DNA of 64,000 nt, from assembly GCF_006442815.1 (NCBI RefSeq), contig NZ_VFVL01000009.1, positions 115,976 through 179,975 of the forward strand, given 5' to 3'. Position 1 is the stretch's first letter. Each line of letters begins with the position of its first letter. Made by a program: the position numbers and the translations under genes. The notes beneath the pieces were generated by a model. It searched no databases and had not been told where the DNA came from. It saw only the letters and a list, made by a program, of their open reading frames with translations. Below, one piece after another: positions 1-7,510 of this stretch. Source of the DNA: Mesorhizobium sp. B2-4-3. Lineage in GTDB: Bacteria > Pseudomonadota > Alphaproteobacteria > Rhizobiales > Rhizobiaceae.

Positions 1-587
1 CCTGGGAAATTCATCACTTCGCCGAGGCCGATGATGTTTTCCCAGGTCATGGCCTCGGCCACGTCGGCGACCGTCAATTCGGCGCCGGCATGCTCCAGCC
101 CCGGCGCCGACGGCACGCAGGACGGCATCTGCACATGCACGTTGATCGGCATCGCGACCGCCTCGTCATGCATCAGCCGCATGCCCGGCAGTCCAAGCAC
201 ATTGGCGATCTCGTGCGGGTCGATGAACATCGAGGTCGTGCCGTGCGGGATGACCGCGCGGCAGAACTCCGTCACCGTCACCATGCCGCTCTCGACGTGC
301 ATGTGTGCGTCGCAAAGGCCGGGCACCAGATAGCGCCCGCCGGCATCGACGACCTTCGTTCCCTGCCCGATGGCATGGCCGGCGTTCGGCCCGCAATAGG
401 CGAAACGGCCGGCGGCGATCGCGATATCGGTGCCGGGGATGATCTCGCCCGAATGGACGTTCACCCAGCGACCGTTGCGGATGACCAGATCGGCCGGCTT
501 TCGGCCCATCGCGACGTCGACCAGATGTGTCGCCACCTCGGTCCACGGCTTTGGCTTTGCAGCGCTAGTCGGCTTGGCGTTGGTCAT
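1..587 (-). CDS. ade: Adenine deaminase, N-terminal part (runs off window)
   Basis: Adenine deaminase converts adenine to hypoxanthine and ammonia in cytoplasmic purine salvage. Reading the minus strand from the ATG at 587 gives about 195 codons with no stop before the window edge. They include the amidohydrolase entry segment VPGLCDAHMHVESG, whose HxH histidines are metal ligands, followed by FIDPHEIANV, typical of the Ade family rather than of dihydroorotases. Family members are near 560-600 residues, so roughly a third is present. The start is supported by AGAGGA about 8 nt upstream. The gene is divergent from the barrel protein at 746; the 158-nt gap should hold both promoters. The partner salvage enzyme gpt lies at 8472. 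The Ade assignment over other amidohydrolases is from remembered family sequence. Confidence 0.88.
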   Translation of the reverse strand, partial: MTNAKPTSAAKPKPWTEVATHLVDVAMGRKPADLVIRNGRWVNVHSGEIIPGTDIAIAAGRFAYCGPNAGHAIGQGTKVVDAGGRYLVPGLCDAHMHVESGMVTVTEFCRAVIPHGTTSMFIDPHEIANVLGLPGMRLMHDEAVAMPINVHVQMPSCVPSAPGLEHAGAELTVADVAEAMTWENIIGLGEVMNFP

Positions 588-745
588 CGGCGGGTCCTCT
601 GAATAGGCCACTTTGGCAAATGTCGGCATCCGGAGCCAGAGCGTCAGGTCGTAAACCACTGTTGCAGAGATGCAATTCCGTTTCGTGGCGAATGGCGCTA
701 GTCTGTCGCGAGGAGTCGTTCGAAACCGCCATTTCGGAGCGCTCG

Positions 746-1411
746 ATGCGTCGATTGACGCTTGCCAGTGCCGGCTTTCTTGCCCTGCTGTCCGGATCTG
801 CCCGGGCGGCGGATCTGGGTAGCGATCTGCCGATGACCGCAGCCGGCTTCGACTGGACCGGCTATTATGCCGGCATGCAGGCCGGCTATGGCTGGGGCCG
901 GTCCGAAATCACCGGCGACGATGGCGGCCCGTTTTCGGTGAAGCCCGACATCGACGGCGGTTTCGTCGGCGGCCATGTCGCGGGGCTCTGGCAGTTCGAC
1001 AAGGCCGTGATCGGCGCCGAGGCCGATCTCAACTACGCCTCGATCGACGGCACCGCCGACGCCGGGCCGGCAAACACATTCGGCACCGACGTCAAGTGGT
1101 TCGGGTCGATCAATGCCAAGGCCGGCTATGCCATGGATCGCGTGCTGATCTATGGCATCGGCGGCGTCTCTTTCGCCGGCATCGAGACCTCGCAGGCGGC
1201 AGGCTCGGCCTTTGCCCGAACCCGCACCAGCACCGGCTGGACGCTCGGCGCCGGCGTCGACTATGCCTTGACCGACAATGTCGTCGTCGGCGCGCAATAC
1301 CGCTACTACGATTTCGGCAAGGAGCATTTCGATGCGCCGGACACCTTCGCCGACCGCGATCAGGACGTGAAGCTGCAGACGCTTGGCGTGAATTTCAGCT
1401 ATAAATTCTGA
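746..1411 (+). CDS. Small outer-membrane beta-barrel protein (Omp25/31-like)
   Basis: A 221-residue predicted outer-membrane protein. It opens with a signal peptide (MRRLTLASAGFLALLSG, cleavage near SARA-AD). The mature part begins DWTGYYAGMQAGYGWG, the motif that starts the first strand in rhizobial and Brucella Omp25/31-like barrels. Alternating aromatic and glycine-rich strands follow, ending in YKF with the C-terminal Phe expected for BAM-dependent insertion. The internal ATG at 746 was chosen over an upstream ATG at 620 because GGAG lies at 736-739 and the signal peptide starts there. These 8-strand barrels are abundant in Rhizobiales and thought to tie the outer membrane to the wall; the specific role here is unknown. 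Confidence 0.85.
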   Translation: MRRLTLASAGFLALLSGSARAADLGSDLPMTAAGFDWTGYYAGMQAGYGWGRSEITGDDGGPFSVKPDIDGGFVGGHVAGLWQFDKAVIGAEADLNYASIDGTADAGPANTFGTDVKWFGSINAKAGYAMDRVLIYGIGGVSFAGIETSQAAGSAFARTRTSTGWTLGAGVDYALTDNVVVGAQYRYYDFGKEHFDAPDTFADRDQDVKLQTLGVNFSYKF

Positions 1412-1655
1412 GGCTTGCGGCGCCGCAACGATGCGGAACGCCCCTCCCGCATCTCTTGAAAATTCAGGTGGCCGGCGCCCGCAGGGGGCGGGGGAATGGG
1501 TAGGGGCCTGATGGACGCCGGCCTCGGCGGATCGATCCGCCGCGTGGCAAACACTAACGTACTCTCAGCAGACCGTAATTCCGCGATCGCGCCACTTTGC
1601 CACCCTGCGGACGAACATGGCCGATAGGCTTCGCCGAAAGGTTGCGGGCGACCGG

Positions 1656-1883
1656 TCAGGACCGGCGCGAGACGGTCTTTCCCTCCGGCATCGCCTCGAG
1701 GCATTCCTCCAGCCGCCGCAGCCGCGCTTTTTGCCAGCGCAGCGTGTGCGCGACCTCGTGCAGGTTCCATTTGGCCTTCGAATTGGCGGCCTCGATCAGC
1801 CCGCGTTCGAGCCGATCGATCTCGCTGCGCAGCTGCCGCGCCTCCGCCTCCCGCAGTCCCCTGATCCAGCCTGGCCCACGCAT
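1656..1883 (-). CDS. Small hypothetical helical protein
   Basis: A 75-codon frame with the high third-position GC of its neighbours. From residue 10 it is charged and helix-prone (LRSEIDRLERGLIEAA, then LRWQKARLRRLEECLEA), which suggests a short coiled coil or helical hairpin. No signal peptide, membrane segment or recognised domain is visible. The start at 1883 is preferred because GGGACC precedes it; ATGs at 1907 and 1922 would add residues with less biased codons. It stands alone between the barrel gene and tRNA-Leu. I do not recognise the family, and it could still be a chance frame. Confidence 0.45.
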   Translation of the reverse strand: MRGPGWIRGLREAEARQLRSEIDRLERGLIEAANSKAKWNLHEVAHTLRWQKARLRRLEECLEAMPEGKTVSRRS

Positions 1884-2076
1884 GGTCCCACCATCAAAGC
1901 CAGCCATTAGGCTCGCACACAAAGGCTAATGGGATCGGTTTGGAGAATTTGGCATTTTAAACATCACTAATGTTAAATCTACGCCGCGAAGGAGGCAGGA
2001 CGGCGGCCGCACAAAGCGCAACCGATCCGAAACATGGCTTGACGGCTCATATCAGGCATCTGAAAAGGGCACGCCT

Positions 2077-2162
2077 GCGGACGTGGCGGAATTGGTAGAC
2101 GCAAGGGACTTAAAATCCCTCGATCTCTGATCGTACGGGTTCGATTCCCGTCGTCCGCACCA
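2077..2162 (+). tRNA. tRNA-Leu (anticodon UAA)
   Basis: A complete class II tRNA cloverleaf. The acceptor stem GCGGACG (2077-2083) pairs with CGTCCGC (2152-2158), followed by discriminator A and encoded CCA (2160-2162). The anticodon stem AGGGA/TCCCT encloses loop CTTAAAA with anticodon TAA at 2111-2113. A long variable arm follows, and the T arm carries GGTTCGATTCC. It reads UUA (and UUG by wobble), codons that are rare in GC-rich genomes. TTGACG at 2039-2044 could be a -35 element; the -10 is not clear. Confidence 0.97.
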
Positions 2163-2245
2163 GCCTTCGCTCTTCGAGCTTTGGCTGGCAAGCCGACAGC
2201 CTATTGGACGAAGGTGCGTCCTCCCAAGTCTTGGGGCGCTGGTAC

Positions 2246-2824
2246 TCAACCCTTCATCGGATTGAGCTTCAAATGCTGTATCAGGATGATCGTCTTGGCA
2301 TCCATGATCCGCCCGTCGGCGATGGCCGCCAGCGCCTCGTCCAGCGGCATTTCGAGAACCTCGATGTCCTCGCCCTCCTCTGGCGCGCCGCCGCCGTCGG
2401 AAATGCGGTCGGCCGGCGAATAGCGCGCGGTAAAGAACCAGAGCCGCTCCGTCACGCTGCCGGGACTCATGAACGGCGCGAACAGCCGCTCGACGTCCTT
2501 GAGGCGGTAGCCCAATTCCTCTTCCGCTTCCTTGCGGATGGCGGTTTCGGGATCGTTTTCGTCGAGCAGCCCGGCGCAGGCCTCGATCAGCGGCTCGCGG
2601 TGGCCTACGGCGTAGGCCGGGAAGCGGAATTGACGCACCAGGAGCACGGTCGAGCGCTGCGGATCGAAGGGCAGGATCACCGCGCCGTCGCCGCGATCGT
2701 AGGTCTGGCGGGTCTGCGTCTCCCATCGCCCGTCGCGGCGGCGGTAGTCGAGCACCGTCTTCTTCAGCACCGCCCAGTCGTCCGAAAGGACCTCCTCGGA
2801 ACGGATGCGAATGCGATCTTCCAT
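2246..2824 (-). CDS. NudK-like Nudix hydrolase (nucleoside diphosphate-sugar pyrophosphatase)
   Basis: A 192-residue Nudix protein, the length of E. coli NudK (191), which hydrolyses GDP-mannose and related sugars. The Nudix box is visible: GLLDEND followed by RKEAEEELGY, supplying the EExxxE-type metal ligands. Upstream lies VLLVRQFRFPAY, typical of the ADP-ribose/GDP-mannose pyrophosphatase group. The start at 2824 was chosen because GGAGG sits 7 nt upstream; a longer frame to 2878 adds an Arg/Ala-rich stretch with no ribosome site. Divergent from the OYE-type reductase at 2979. Substrate choice (GDP-mannose versus ADP-ribose) cannot be settled by eye. Confidence 0.85.
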   Translation of the reverse strand: MEDRIRIRSEEVLSDDWAVLKKTVLDYRRRDGRWETQTRQTYDRGDGAVILPFDPQRSTVLLVRQFRFPAYAVGHREPLIEACAGLLDENDPETAIRKEAEEELGYRLKDVERLFAPFMSPGSVTERLWFFTARYSPADRISDGGGAPEEGEDIEVLEMPLDEALAAIADGRIMDAKTIILIQHLKLNPMKG

Positions 2825-2978
2825 GACGACCTCCGTGCTGCCCGCGGCAGCGTTAGCGGCGAACCGGCGCCTGCGCAATCCTGGAAACCGACTGGTCCAG
2901 CGGGCGTTTCACCTGCTCGTGTCTGGCGCGACACGTCGCGACTGCTTAGATAGCCGTATCTTCCCAGGAGCCCGTTTC

Positions 2979-4082
2979 ATGACGTCATCGCTTTTCCAGC
3001 CGATCACCCTCGGCGGTCTCACCTTCTCCAACCGCATCGCGGTCGCCCCCATGTGCCAGTATTCGGCCGAGGACGGCTCGGCCAGCGACTGGCATCTGCA
3101 TCACTGGATGAACCTGGCGATGTCGGGCGCCGACATGGTCACCGTCGAGATGACCGATGTCGAGCGACGCGGGCGCATCTCGCATGGCTGCCTCGGGCTT
3201 TATTCCGACGACAACGAGGCGGCCGCCAAGCGCACGCTCGACGCCGCCAGGCGCGTCGCCGCGCCCGGCACGAAATTCGGCGTTCAGCTTGCCCATGCCG
3301 GCCGCAAGGCCTCCAACCGCAAACCTTGGGAAGGCGGCGGTCCGCTGCAGCCTGGCGAGGATCCCTGGCAGACGGTCTCGGCCTCCGCCATCGCCTATGA
3401 CACTGGCTGGAACGTGCCGCATGCGCTGGACGATGACGAGATCCTGGAGCTGATTGCGCGTTTTGCGCAGTCGGCCGCACGCGCCGAACGCGCCGGCTTC
3501 GACTTTGCCGAACTGCACGCCGCGCATGGCTATCTGATCTTCCAGTTCCTCTCGCCGCTGTCCAACCAGCGGACGGACCGCTGGGGCGGGTCGCTGGAAA
3601 ACCGCATGCGCTTTGCGGTCGAAATCGCCAAGGCGGTGAGGAAGGCCGCCCCGTCCATGATGTTGGGGGCGCGCCTTTCGGTGAAGGAATGGGTCGACGG
3701 CGGTTTCGACGTCGAGGACGCGATCGAGGTGGCCAAGGCGCTGAAGGCCGAGGGCATCGCCTATATCTGCTGCTCCAGCGGCGGCAATTCGCCCCTGCAG
3801 CAGGTGCCGCCCGGCCCCGGCTACCAGGTGCATCTGGCCGAAGCCGTGCGCAAGGGCGCCGGCATTCCGACGCGCGCCGTGGGGCTGATCGACGATCCGA
3901 GCCAGGCCGAGGCGATCGTCGCCGAAGGCCGTGCCGACATGGTGGCGCTGGCGCGCGCATTCCTCGCCGACCCGCGCTGGGGCTGGCGCGCGGCCGCCGC
4001 CTTCGGCGAGGAAATCCGTCCGGCGCCACAGTTGGCGCGTTCGGTGACGACGATGCGGCATTGGATGAAGGTCGCCGGCTAG
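2979..4082 (+). CDS. NADH:flavin oxidoreductase, old yellow enzyme (YqjM class)
   Basis: A 367-residue FMN-dependent ene-reductase with a TIM-barrel fold. Class II (YqjM/XenA) markers are in the right places: Cys26 and Tyr28 in APMCQYSAEDG, which tune the flavin; the substrate-binding pair His180/His183 in LHAAHGY; and FLSPLSNQRTDRWGG. It should reduce activated C=C bonds of unsaturated aldehydes, ketones or nitro compounds with NAD(P)H; the natural substrate is unknown. The start is at 2979 with AGGAG 8 nt upstream. Its stop codon abuts the first base of the palindromic element at 4083. Confidence 0.92.
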   Translation: MTSSLFQPITLGGLTFSNRIAVAPMCQYSAEDGSASDWHLHHWMNLAMSGADMVTVEMTDVERRGRISHGCLGLYSDDNEAAAKRTLDAARRVAAPGTKFGVQLAHAGRKASNRKPWEGGGPLQPGEDPWQTVSASAIAYDTGWNVPHALDDDEILELIARFAQSAARAERAGFDFAELHAAHGYLIFQFLSPLSNQRTDRWGGSLENRMRFAVEIAKAVRKAAPSMMLGARLSVKEWVDGGFDVEDAIEVAKALKAEGIAYICCSSGGNSPLQQVPPGPGYQVHLAEAVRKGAGIPTRAVGLIDDPSQAEAIVAEGRADMVALARAFLADPRWGWRAAAAFGEEIRPAPQLARSVTTMRHWMKVAG

Positions 4083-4136
4083 GGCTGCGTTGAGATTCAG
4101 GTCAGGTCGAGCCGAGAACGGTGGTTTACGAGAACC

Positions 4137-4199
4137 GACCTACGCCGGCCATAGCCTTCATAGAGCGGAGACACTTATGAGGGCTTCGGCCGGCGAAGG
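4137..4199. repeat. Nested hairpin insert, left arm of copy 1
   Basis: A 63-nt segment absent from the two sister copies, placed between AACC and CCGGAG of the family A consensus. Its ends are complementary: CCTACGCCGGCC near the start and GGCCGGCGAAGG at the end. It is related in sequence and orientation to the insert at 4236-4302, with a divergent loop. Confidence 0.7.
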
Positions 4200-4235
4200 C
4201 CGGAGCGGAGCGTACTTAAAGTACGTGAGCACCGG

Positions 4236-4302
4236 CCTACGCCGGCCGAAGCCTTAACTGCTACGTCACTCTCCTAAATGCATGCTTCGGCCGGCGAAGG
4301 CT
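4236..4302. repeat. Nested hairpin insert, right arm of copy 1
   Basis: A 67-nt segment absent from copies 2 and 3, inserted at the ACCGG of the right arm. That is the structural counterpart of the left insertion point. Ends CCTACGCCGGCCGAAGC and GCTTCGGCCGGCGAAGG form a near-perfect 17-bp hairpin. Same orientation as the left insert. Confidence 0.7.
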
Positions 4303-4359
4303 GGAAGCGCAGGAAACCATCGTTCGCAGGCCGGCATCACCTGAATGTCAGCGCAGCCT

Positions 4360-4447
4360 AAAGCAATTCCAGGAAAAGTGCGACACGATCAGGCTCGGCG
4401 GCTTCGCCGTGGCCTTCCGCCCGGAATTGCGTCAAAACAAAACCGGA
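4360..4447. repeat. Dispersed rhizobial-type intergenic palindrome (family D)
   Basis: AAAGCAATTCCAGGAAAAGTG at the left and TTCCGCCCGGAATTGCG with TCAAAACAAAACC at the right form an imperfect palindrome; CGGCTTCGCCG lies between. Similar degraded sequences occur at 9660-9771 and, half-length, at 25522-25560. This resembles short intergenic repeats common in Mesorhizobium and Rhizobium. With the family A element it fills the gene-free stretch 4083-4526. Confidence 0.6.
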
Positions 4448-4526
4448 AATCGGCAACGTCCTGAGACGTTAGGGCGCAGGATCCCCGCCACACTGCAACC
4501 AATTTGGCCGCTTTACGTTGGCGGCC

Positions 4527-4805
4527 ATGATGGACAACAAACCCTTTGAAAAGCCGGTGGTGGTCGAGCTCGGCCATGTCGGCAAATACCGCCAGATCAG
4601 CAGCACCCGCGAGGCCGCCGAGTGCCTGATGACCGTTTGGCCGCTCAATCGCGGCGATCGCCATCGCGATGCTCTCGACACTTGCCTCAAAGCGCTGGAA
4701 GGTTATCGTTCGACAGCGGACGCACGTCGCGCCCTTGTCGAGGCGGCCAAGGAATCGGAAGTTCTGGTTCCCGAAGACAGGCTGCCTGACGGAAAGCTGC
4801 ACTGA
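4527..4805 (+). CDS. DUF982 family protein
   Basis: A 92-residue protein of the rhizobial DUF982 family, recognisable from VWPLNRGDRHRDALDTC and ARRALVEAAKES. Family members are 80-100 residues, occur as many paralogues in Rhizobium and Mesorhizobium, and have no assigned function. No signal peptide or membrane segment. Three starts compete: TTG 4518, ATG 4527 and ATG 4530. ATG 4527 is taken by default, since no strong ribosome site is visible. Followed after 25 nt by the DUF2188 gene, probably co-transcribed. Confidence 0.75.
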   Translation: MMDNKPFEKPVVVELGHVGKYRQISSTREAAECLMTVWPLNRGDRHRDALDTCLKALEGYRSTADARRALVEAAKESEVLVPEDRLPDGKLH

Positions 4806-4830
4806 GCACGCTTCTTAACCGGAGGATTCC

Positions 4831-5070
4831 ATGGCGAAGCTGACTTACAAGATCGTCGAGCATGATGGCGGCTGGGCCTACAAGGTCGGCACGACGTTTT
4901 CCGAGACTTTCCGCACGCACCAGGAGGCGCTGCGCGCCGCCGAGATCGCTTCGTCCGAGCAACAGGTTGCCGGTACCACCGACGGCATCCAATATGAGGA
5001 CGCCGAAGGCAAGTGGCATGACGAACTGGCCGATGGCCGCGACCGGCCGCAGACCGAAGTCTCCGACTAG
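4831..5070 (+). CDS. DUF2188 family protein
   Basis: A 79-residue protein matching the DUF2188 pattern: an N-terminal strand around VEHDGGWAYKVGTTFSETF, a helix HQEALRAAEIA, then a strand with a conserved acidic end (IQYEDAEGKWHDEL). Function unknown; the family is widespread in soil alphaproteobacteria. GGAGG lies 7 nt before the ATG, a strong start. It follows the DUF982 gene in a likely two-gene unit. Confidence 0.75.
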   Translation: MAKLTYKIVEHDGGWAYKVGTTFSETFRTHQEALRAAEIASSEQQVAGTTDGIQYEDAEGKWHDELADGRDRPQTEVSD

Positions 5071-5137
5071 AGTTGGAACCGCACCGCGACCGGCGAAGCC
5101 GTAAGGCCTCAGACCGGCCGCCGGTGGCTATGCGGCG

Positions 5138-5410
5138 CTACTTTCCGCAATAATGGTCGTTGACGTTCTGTTGCGAGTTGGCATCCGGACCGGGTGTGGT
5201 GTCGGCGCACGGCCCAATAGCACCGGTGCTGCCGTAGGTGGTCAGCCCGGAACCGCCATTGATGCTGCCCGTGGTATAGGGATCTACCTGCTGGCTCGTG
5301 TCGGGACGATGGTCGCGGTGCCACCACCACCAGTCGTCGGATGACTGCGCCACGGCCGCGCCACCCATGGCCAGCACCAGCGCCGAAGCTGCAATAAGTC
5401 TTGTAAGCAT
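5138..5410 (-). CDS. Small secreted hypothetical protein
   Basis: A 90-residue precursor with a clear signal peptide (MLTRLIAASALVLAMGGAA, cleavage likely at AVA-QS). The mature part begins with the unusual cluster SSDDWWWWHRDHRPD, then becomes Gly/Ser/Thr-rich and ends with two cysteines (GPCAD and HYCGK) that could form a disulfide. The start at 5410 is chosen over 5581 because of the signal peptide and a GGAGA site. No family recognised. It is downstream of, and in line with, the hydrolase at 5578 but probably has its own promoter in the 167-nt gap. Confidence 0.7.
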   Translation of the reverse strand: MLTRLIAASALVLAMGGAAVAQSSDDWWWWHRDHRPDTSQQVDPYTTGSINGGSGLTTYGSTGAIGPCADTTPGPDANSQQNVNDHYCGK

Positions 5411-5577
5411 CGGATTCTCCATTCTCTTGATCGCAAAATTCGTGGGACCGCAGCCCCACAGCGACAAAAACGAAACCCTGGGTTGGGTGCGAAGGTTCCC
5501 CTGGAAATTCCGGGTGGGACAGAATGTCCGACACATTTGCGTGACGCCGCGTGAAAAGCCGCGAGCGCCGGCGCTAA

Positions 5578-6552
5578 TCATTTCACGTTGGTGAAGGCAC
5601 GCGCGGCGATACGCTGGATAAAGGCGACGACCCGTTCGGGCTCCGCAAATTGCGGCATGTGGCCCAGACCTTCGACCCTTTCGAAGTCGAGGCCCTCGAT
5701 CTTGTCCAGCATCGGTTCGCCATGCACGGCCTCGCCGATCACCTGGTCGCCGGTGCCGAACAGAATGCCTGCCGGCACCGCTATTTCGCGGTAGCGCTTT
5801 TCAATTTGGCCAAGGTCCCGTTCCACGGCCACGACATCGGCGGACGTGGCGAAATAGTGGGACGGACGCAAGCCGAGCCATCCGCCACCGCCGATCATGT
5901 AGTCCGCGGGAACCGCTTGCGGCGCGAAAATGAACCGCAGCGTCGGCTGCGCGTAGCGAAGGCTGAGCGGTATCGCCACCGTATGGGCCAGGGCGCGGCG
6001 CAGCAGCCGGGACGGAACATAGAGCAGGTCAAATCCCTGACGACCCGCCGCTTCCAGATGCGTCAGCGGCGAGAGCAGCGCGATGCCGGAAATCGCTGTC
6101 GGATGCCCGGTCGCAAGCGCAAGCGCGATGGCCCCACCGAGCGAATGGCCGACGACCAAGGGCCGCTCCAGGCGCAATTCCTCGATGAAGCGCCGCACGA
6201 TGTCCGCCTGTTCGGGCAGCCGGCCGGTGGCGCCGCTTGCCCGAACCGAATAGCCGGAGCCCGGCCGGTCGAGCGCGATCAGCCGGTAGCCGGCGCCGAA
6301 GCGCCCGAACAGCGTGTGGCGGAAATGGTGGAGTTGGGCGCCGAGCCCGTGCACAAAGACGATCGGCCTGCCGTCGCCCTCTTCCACATAGTGGATGCGG
6401 TTGCCGTCGATCTCGACGAATTTCCCGCAAGCCGGCACCAGTCTTTCGGCCTTTGCCGCTATCCGCCAGGTCGCAACCATCAGGGCAAGCACGACGATGG
6501 CCACCGCAACGAGCAAGCCGGCAACCAGCCACGAGACAACCGATATCAGCAT
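5578..6552 (-). CDS. Membrane-anchored alpha/beta hydrolase
   Basis: A 324-residue alpha/beta-hydrolase-fold enzyme behind an N-terminal membrane anchor (SVVSWLVAGLLVAVAIVVLA, residues about 4-25). Visible features are the oxyanion segment VFVHGLGAQLHHF, LDRPGSGYS, the nucleophile elbow GHSLGGA, and a C-terminal acid/base region around GTGDQVIG and GLGHMPQF, whose His completes the triad. It belongs to the broad lipase/esterase group; substrate unknown. The start at 6552 is preferred to one at 6627 because it begins at the anchor. Divergent from the CinA-N gene at 6683. Confidence 0.85.
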   Translation of the reverse strand: MLISVVSWLVAGLLVAVAIVVLALMVATWRIAAKAERLVPACGKFVEIDGNRIHYVEEGDGRPIVFVHGLGAQLHHFRHTLFGRFGAGYRLIALDRPGSGYSVRASGATGRLPEQADIVRRFIEELRLERPLVVGHSLGGAIALALATGHPTAISGIALLSPLTHLEAAGRQGFDLLYVPSRLLRRALAHTVAIPLSLRYAQPTLRFIFAPQAVPADYMIGGGGWLGLRPSHYFATSADVVAVERDLGQIEKRYREIAVPAGILFGTGDQVIGEAVHGEPMLDKIEGLDFERVEGLGHMPQFAEPERVVAFIQRIAARAFTNVK

Positions 6553-6682
6553 GCTATCATCCCAGGCCGACCGACCGCACCATATCCGCAACGGCCGCCG
6601 CCAAAAGCGGATATCCGGCTTTCGCATTGCGGCCGGCCACCGGCCGCGTTATCTCAGGCGACCTTTTGCGCCGGAGCCCGCC

Positions 6683-7423
6683 ATGCCTGAAATCGTCACC
6701 GCCGCCATGCTCGTCATCGGCGACGAAATCCTCTCCGGCCGTACCAAGGACAAGAACATCGGCCACCTCGCCGACATCATGACGGCGATCGGCATCGACC
6801 TGAAGGAAGTGCGCATCGTCCCCGACGAGGAGGACGAGATCGTTGCCGCGGTGAATGCCGTGCGCGCCCGCTATACCTATGTCTTTACCACCGGCGGCAT
6901 CGGCCCGACGCATGACGACATCACCGCCGACTCTGTAGCCAAGGCCTTCGGCGTGCCCTGCGAATACGACGCCAAGGCCTACGCGCTGCTCGAGGCAAGC
7001 TATGCCGCACGCGGCATCGAATTCACCGAAGCGCGCAAGCGCATGGCGCGCATGCCGCGCGGCGCCGACCACATCGACAATCCCGTCTCCGTCGCGCCGG
7101 GCTTCCGCATCGGCAACGTCCATGTCATGGCCGGCGTGCCGTCGATCTTCCAGGCCATGCTCGACAATGTGGTGCCGACGCTCAAGGCCGGCACAAAAAT
7201 GCTGTCGGCCACCGTGCATTGCCCGTTCGGCGAAGGCCTGATCGGCGGGCCGCTGGCTGATATCCAAAAAGCGCATCCCGACACCATCATCGGCTCGTAC
7301 CCCAAATATGGCGACGGCAAGTTCTGGACCGAGCTCGTCGTCCGGGCCCGCAGCGAGGAAGCCCTCGAGGCTGCCCGCAAAGACGTCGAGGCGATGGTGG
7401 CGGGGTTCGCCGAGGCGGGCTGA
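6683..7423 (+). CDS. CinA N-terminal (MoCF/MoaB-like) domain protein
   Basis: A 246-residue competence/damage-inducible A-type protein made only of the molybdopterin-binding-like domain: MLVIGDEILSGRTKDKN, then FTTGGIGPTHDDIT, and VMAGVPSIFQAM. Full CinA (about 410 residues) adds a nicotinamide-nucleotide amidase domain, which is absent here; stand-alone versions are usual in alphaproteobacteria. The ligand may be a nucleotide, but activity is unproven. ATG 6683 has GGAG 6 nt upstream. The UspA gene follows after 87 nt. Confidence 0.88.
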   Translation: MPEIVTAAMLVIGDEILSGRTKDKNIGHLADIMTAIGIDLKEVRIVPDEEDEIVAAVNAVRARYTYVFTTGGIGPTHDDITADSVAKAFGVPCEYDAKAYALLEASYAARGIEFTEARKRMARMPRGADHIDNPVSVAPGFRIGNVHVMAGVPSIFQAMLDNVVPTLKAGTKMLSATVHCPFGEGLIGGPLADIQKAHPDTIIGSYPKYGDGKFWTELVVRARSEEALEAARKDVEAMVAGFAEAG

Positions 7424-7510
7424 CCCGGCGGTTCGGCTGGAACCAGTCAACGCGCTGAGGCGTTCCCTTTGCCGCGCGGATGCGCAGGCAAGACAATCGA
7501 GGGACCGGTC

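Larger units (their letters stand above)
4083..4358. repeat. Palindromic element family A, copy 1 (with nested insertions)
   Basis: Large imperfect palindrome starting directly after a stop codon. Outer stem GGCTGCG (4083) pairs with CGCAGCC (ends 4358). Then come conserved GATTCAGGT/ACCTGAAT, a middle stem AACGGTGGTTT/AAACCATCGTT, and a tip GTACTTAAAGTAC at 4212-4224. Related copies lie at 21406-21550 and 47340-47482. This copy is longer because a ~65-nt hairpin is inserted in each arm (4137-4199 and 4236-4302). I do not know an established name for the family. Confidence 0.85.
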
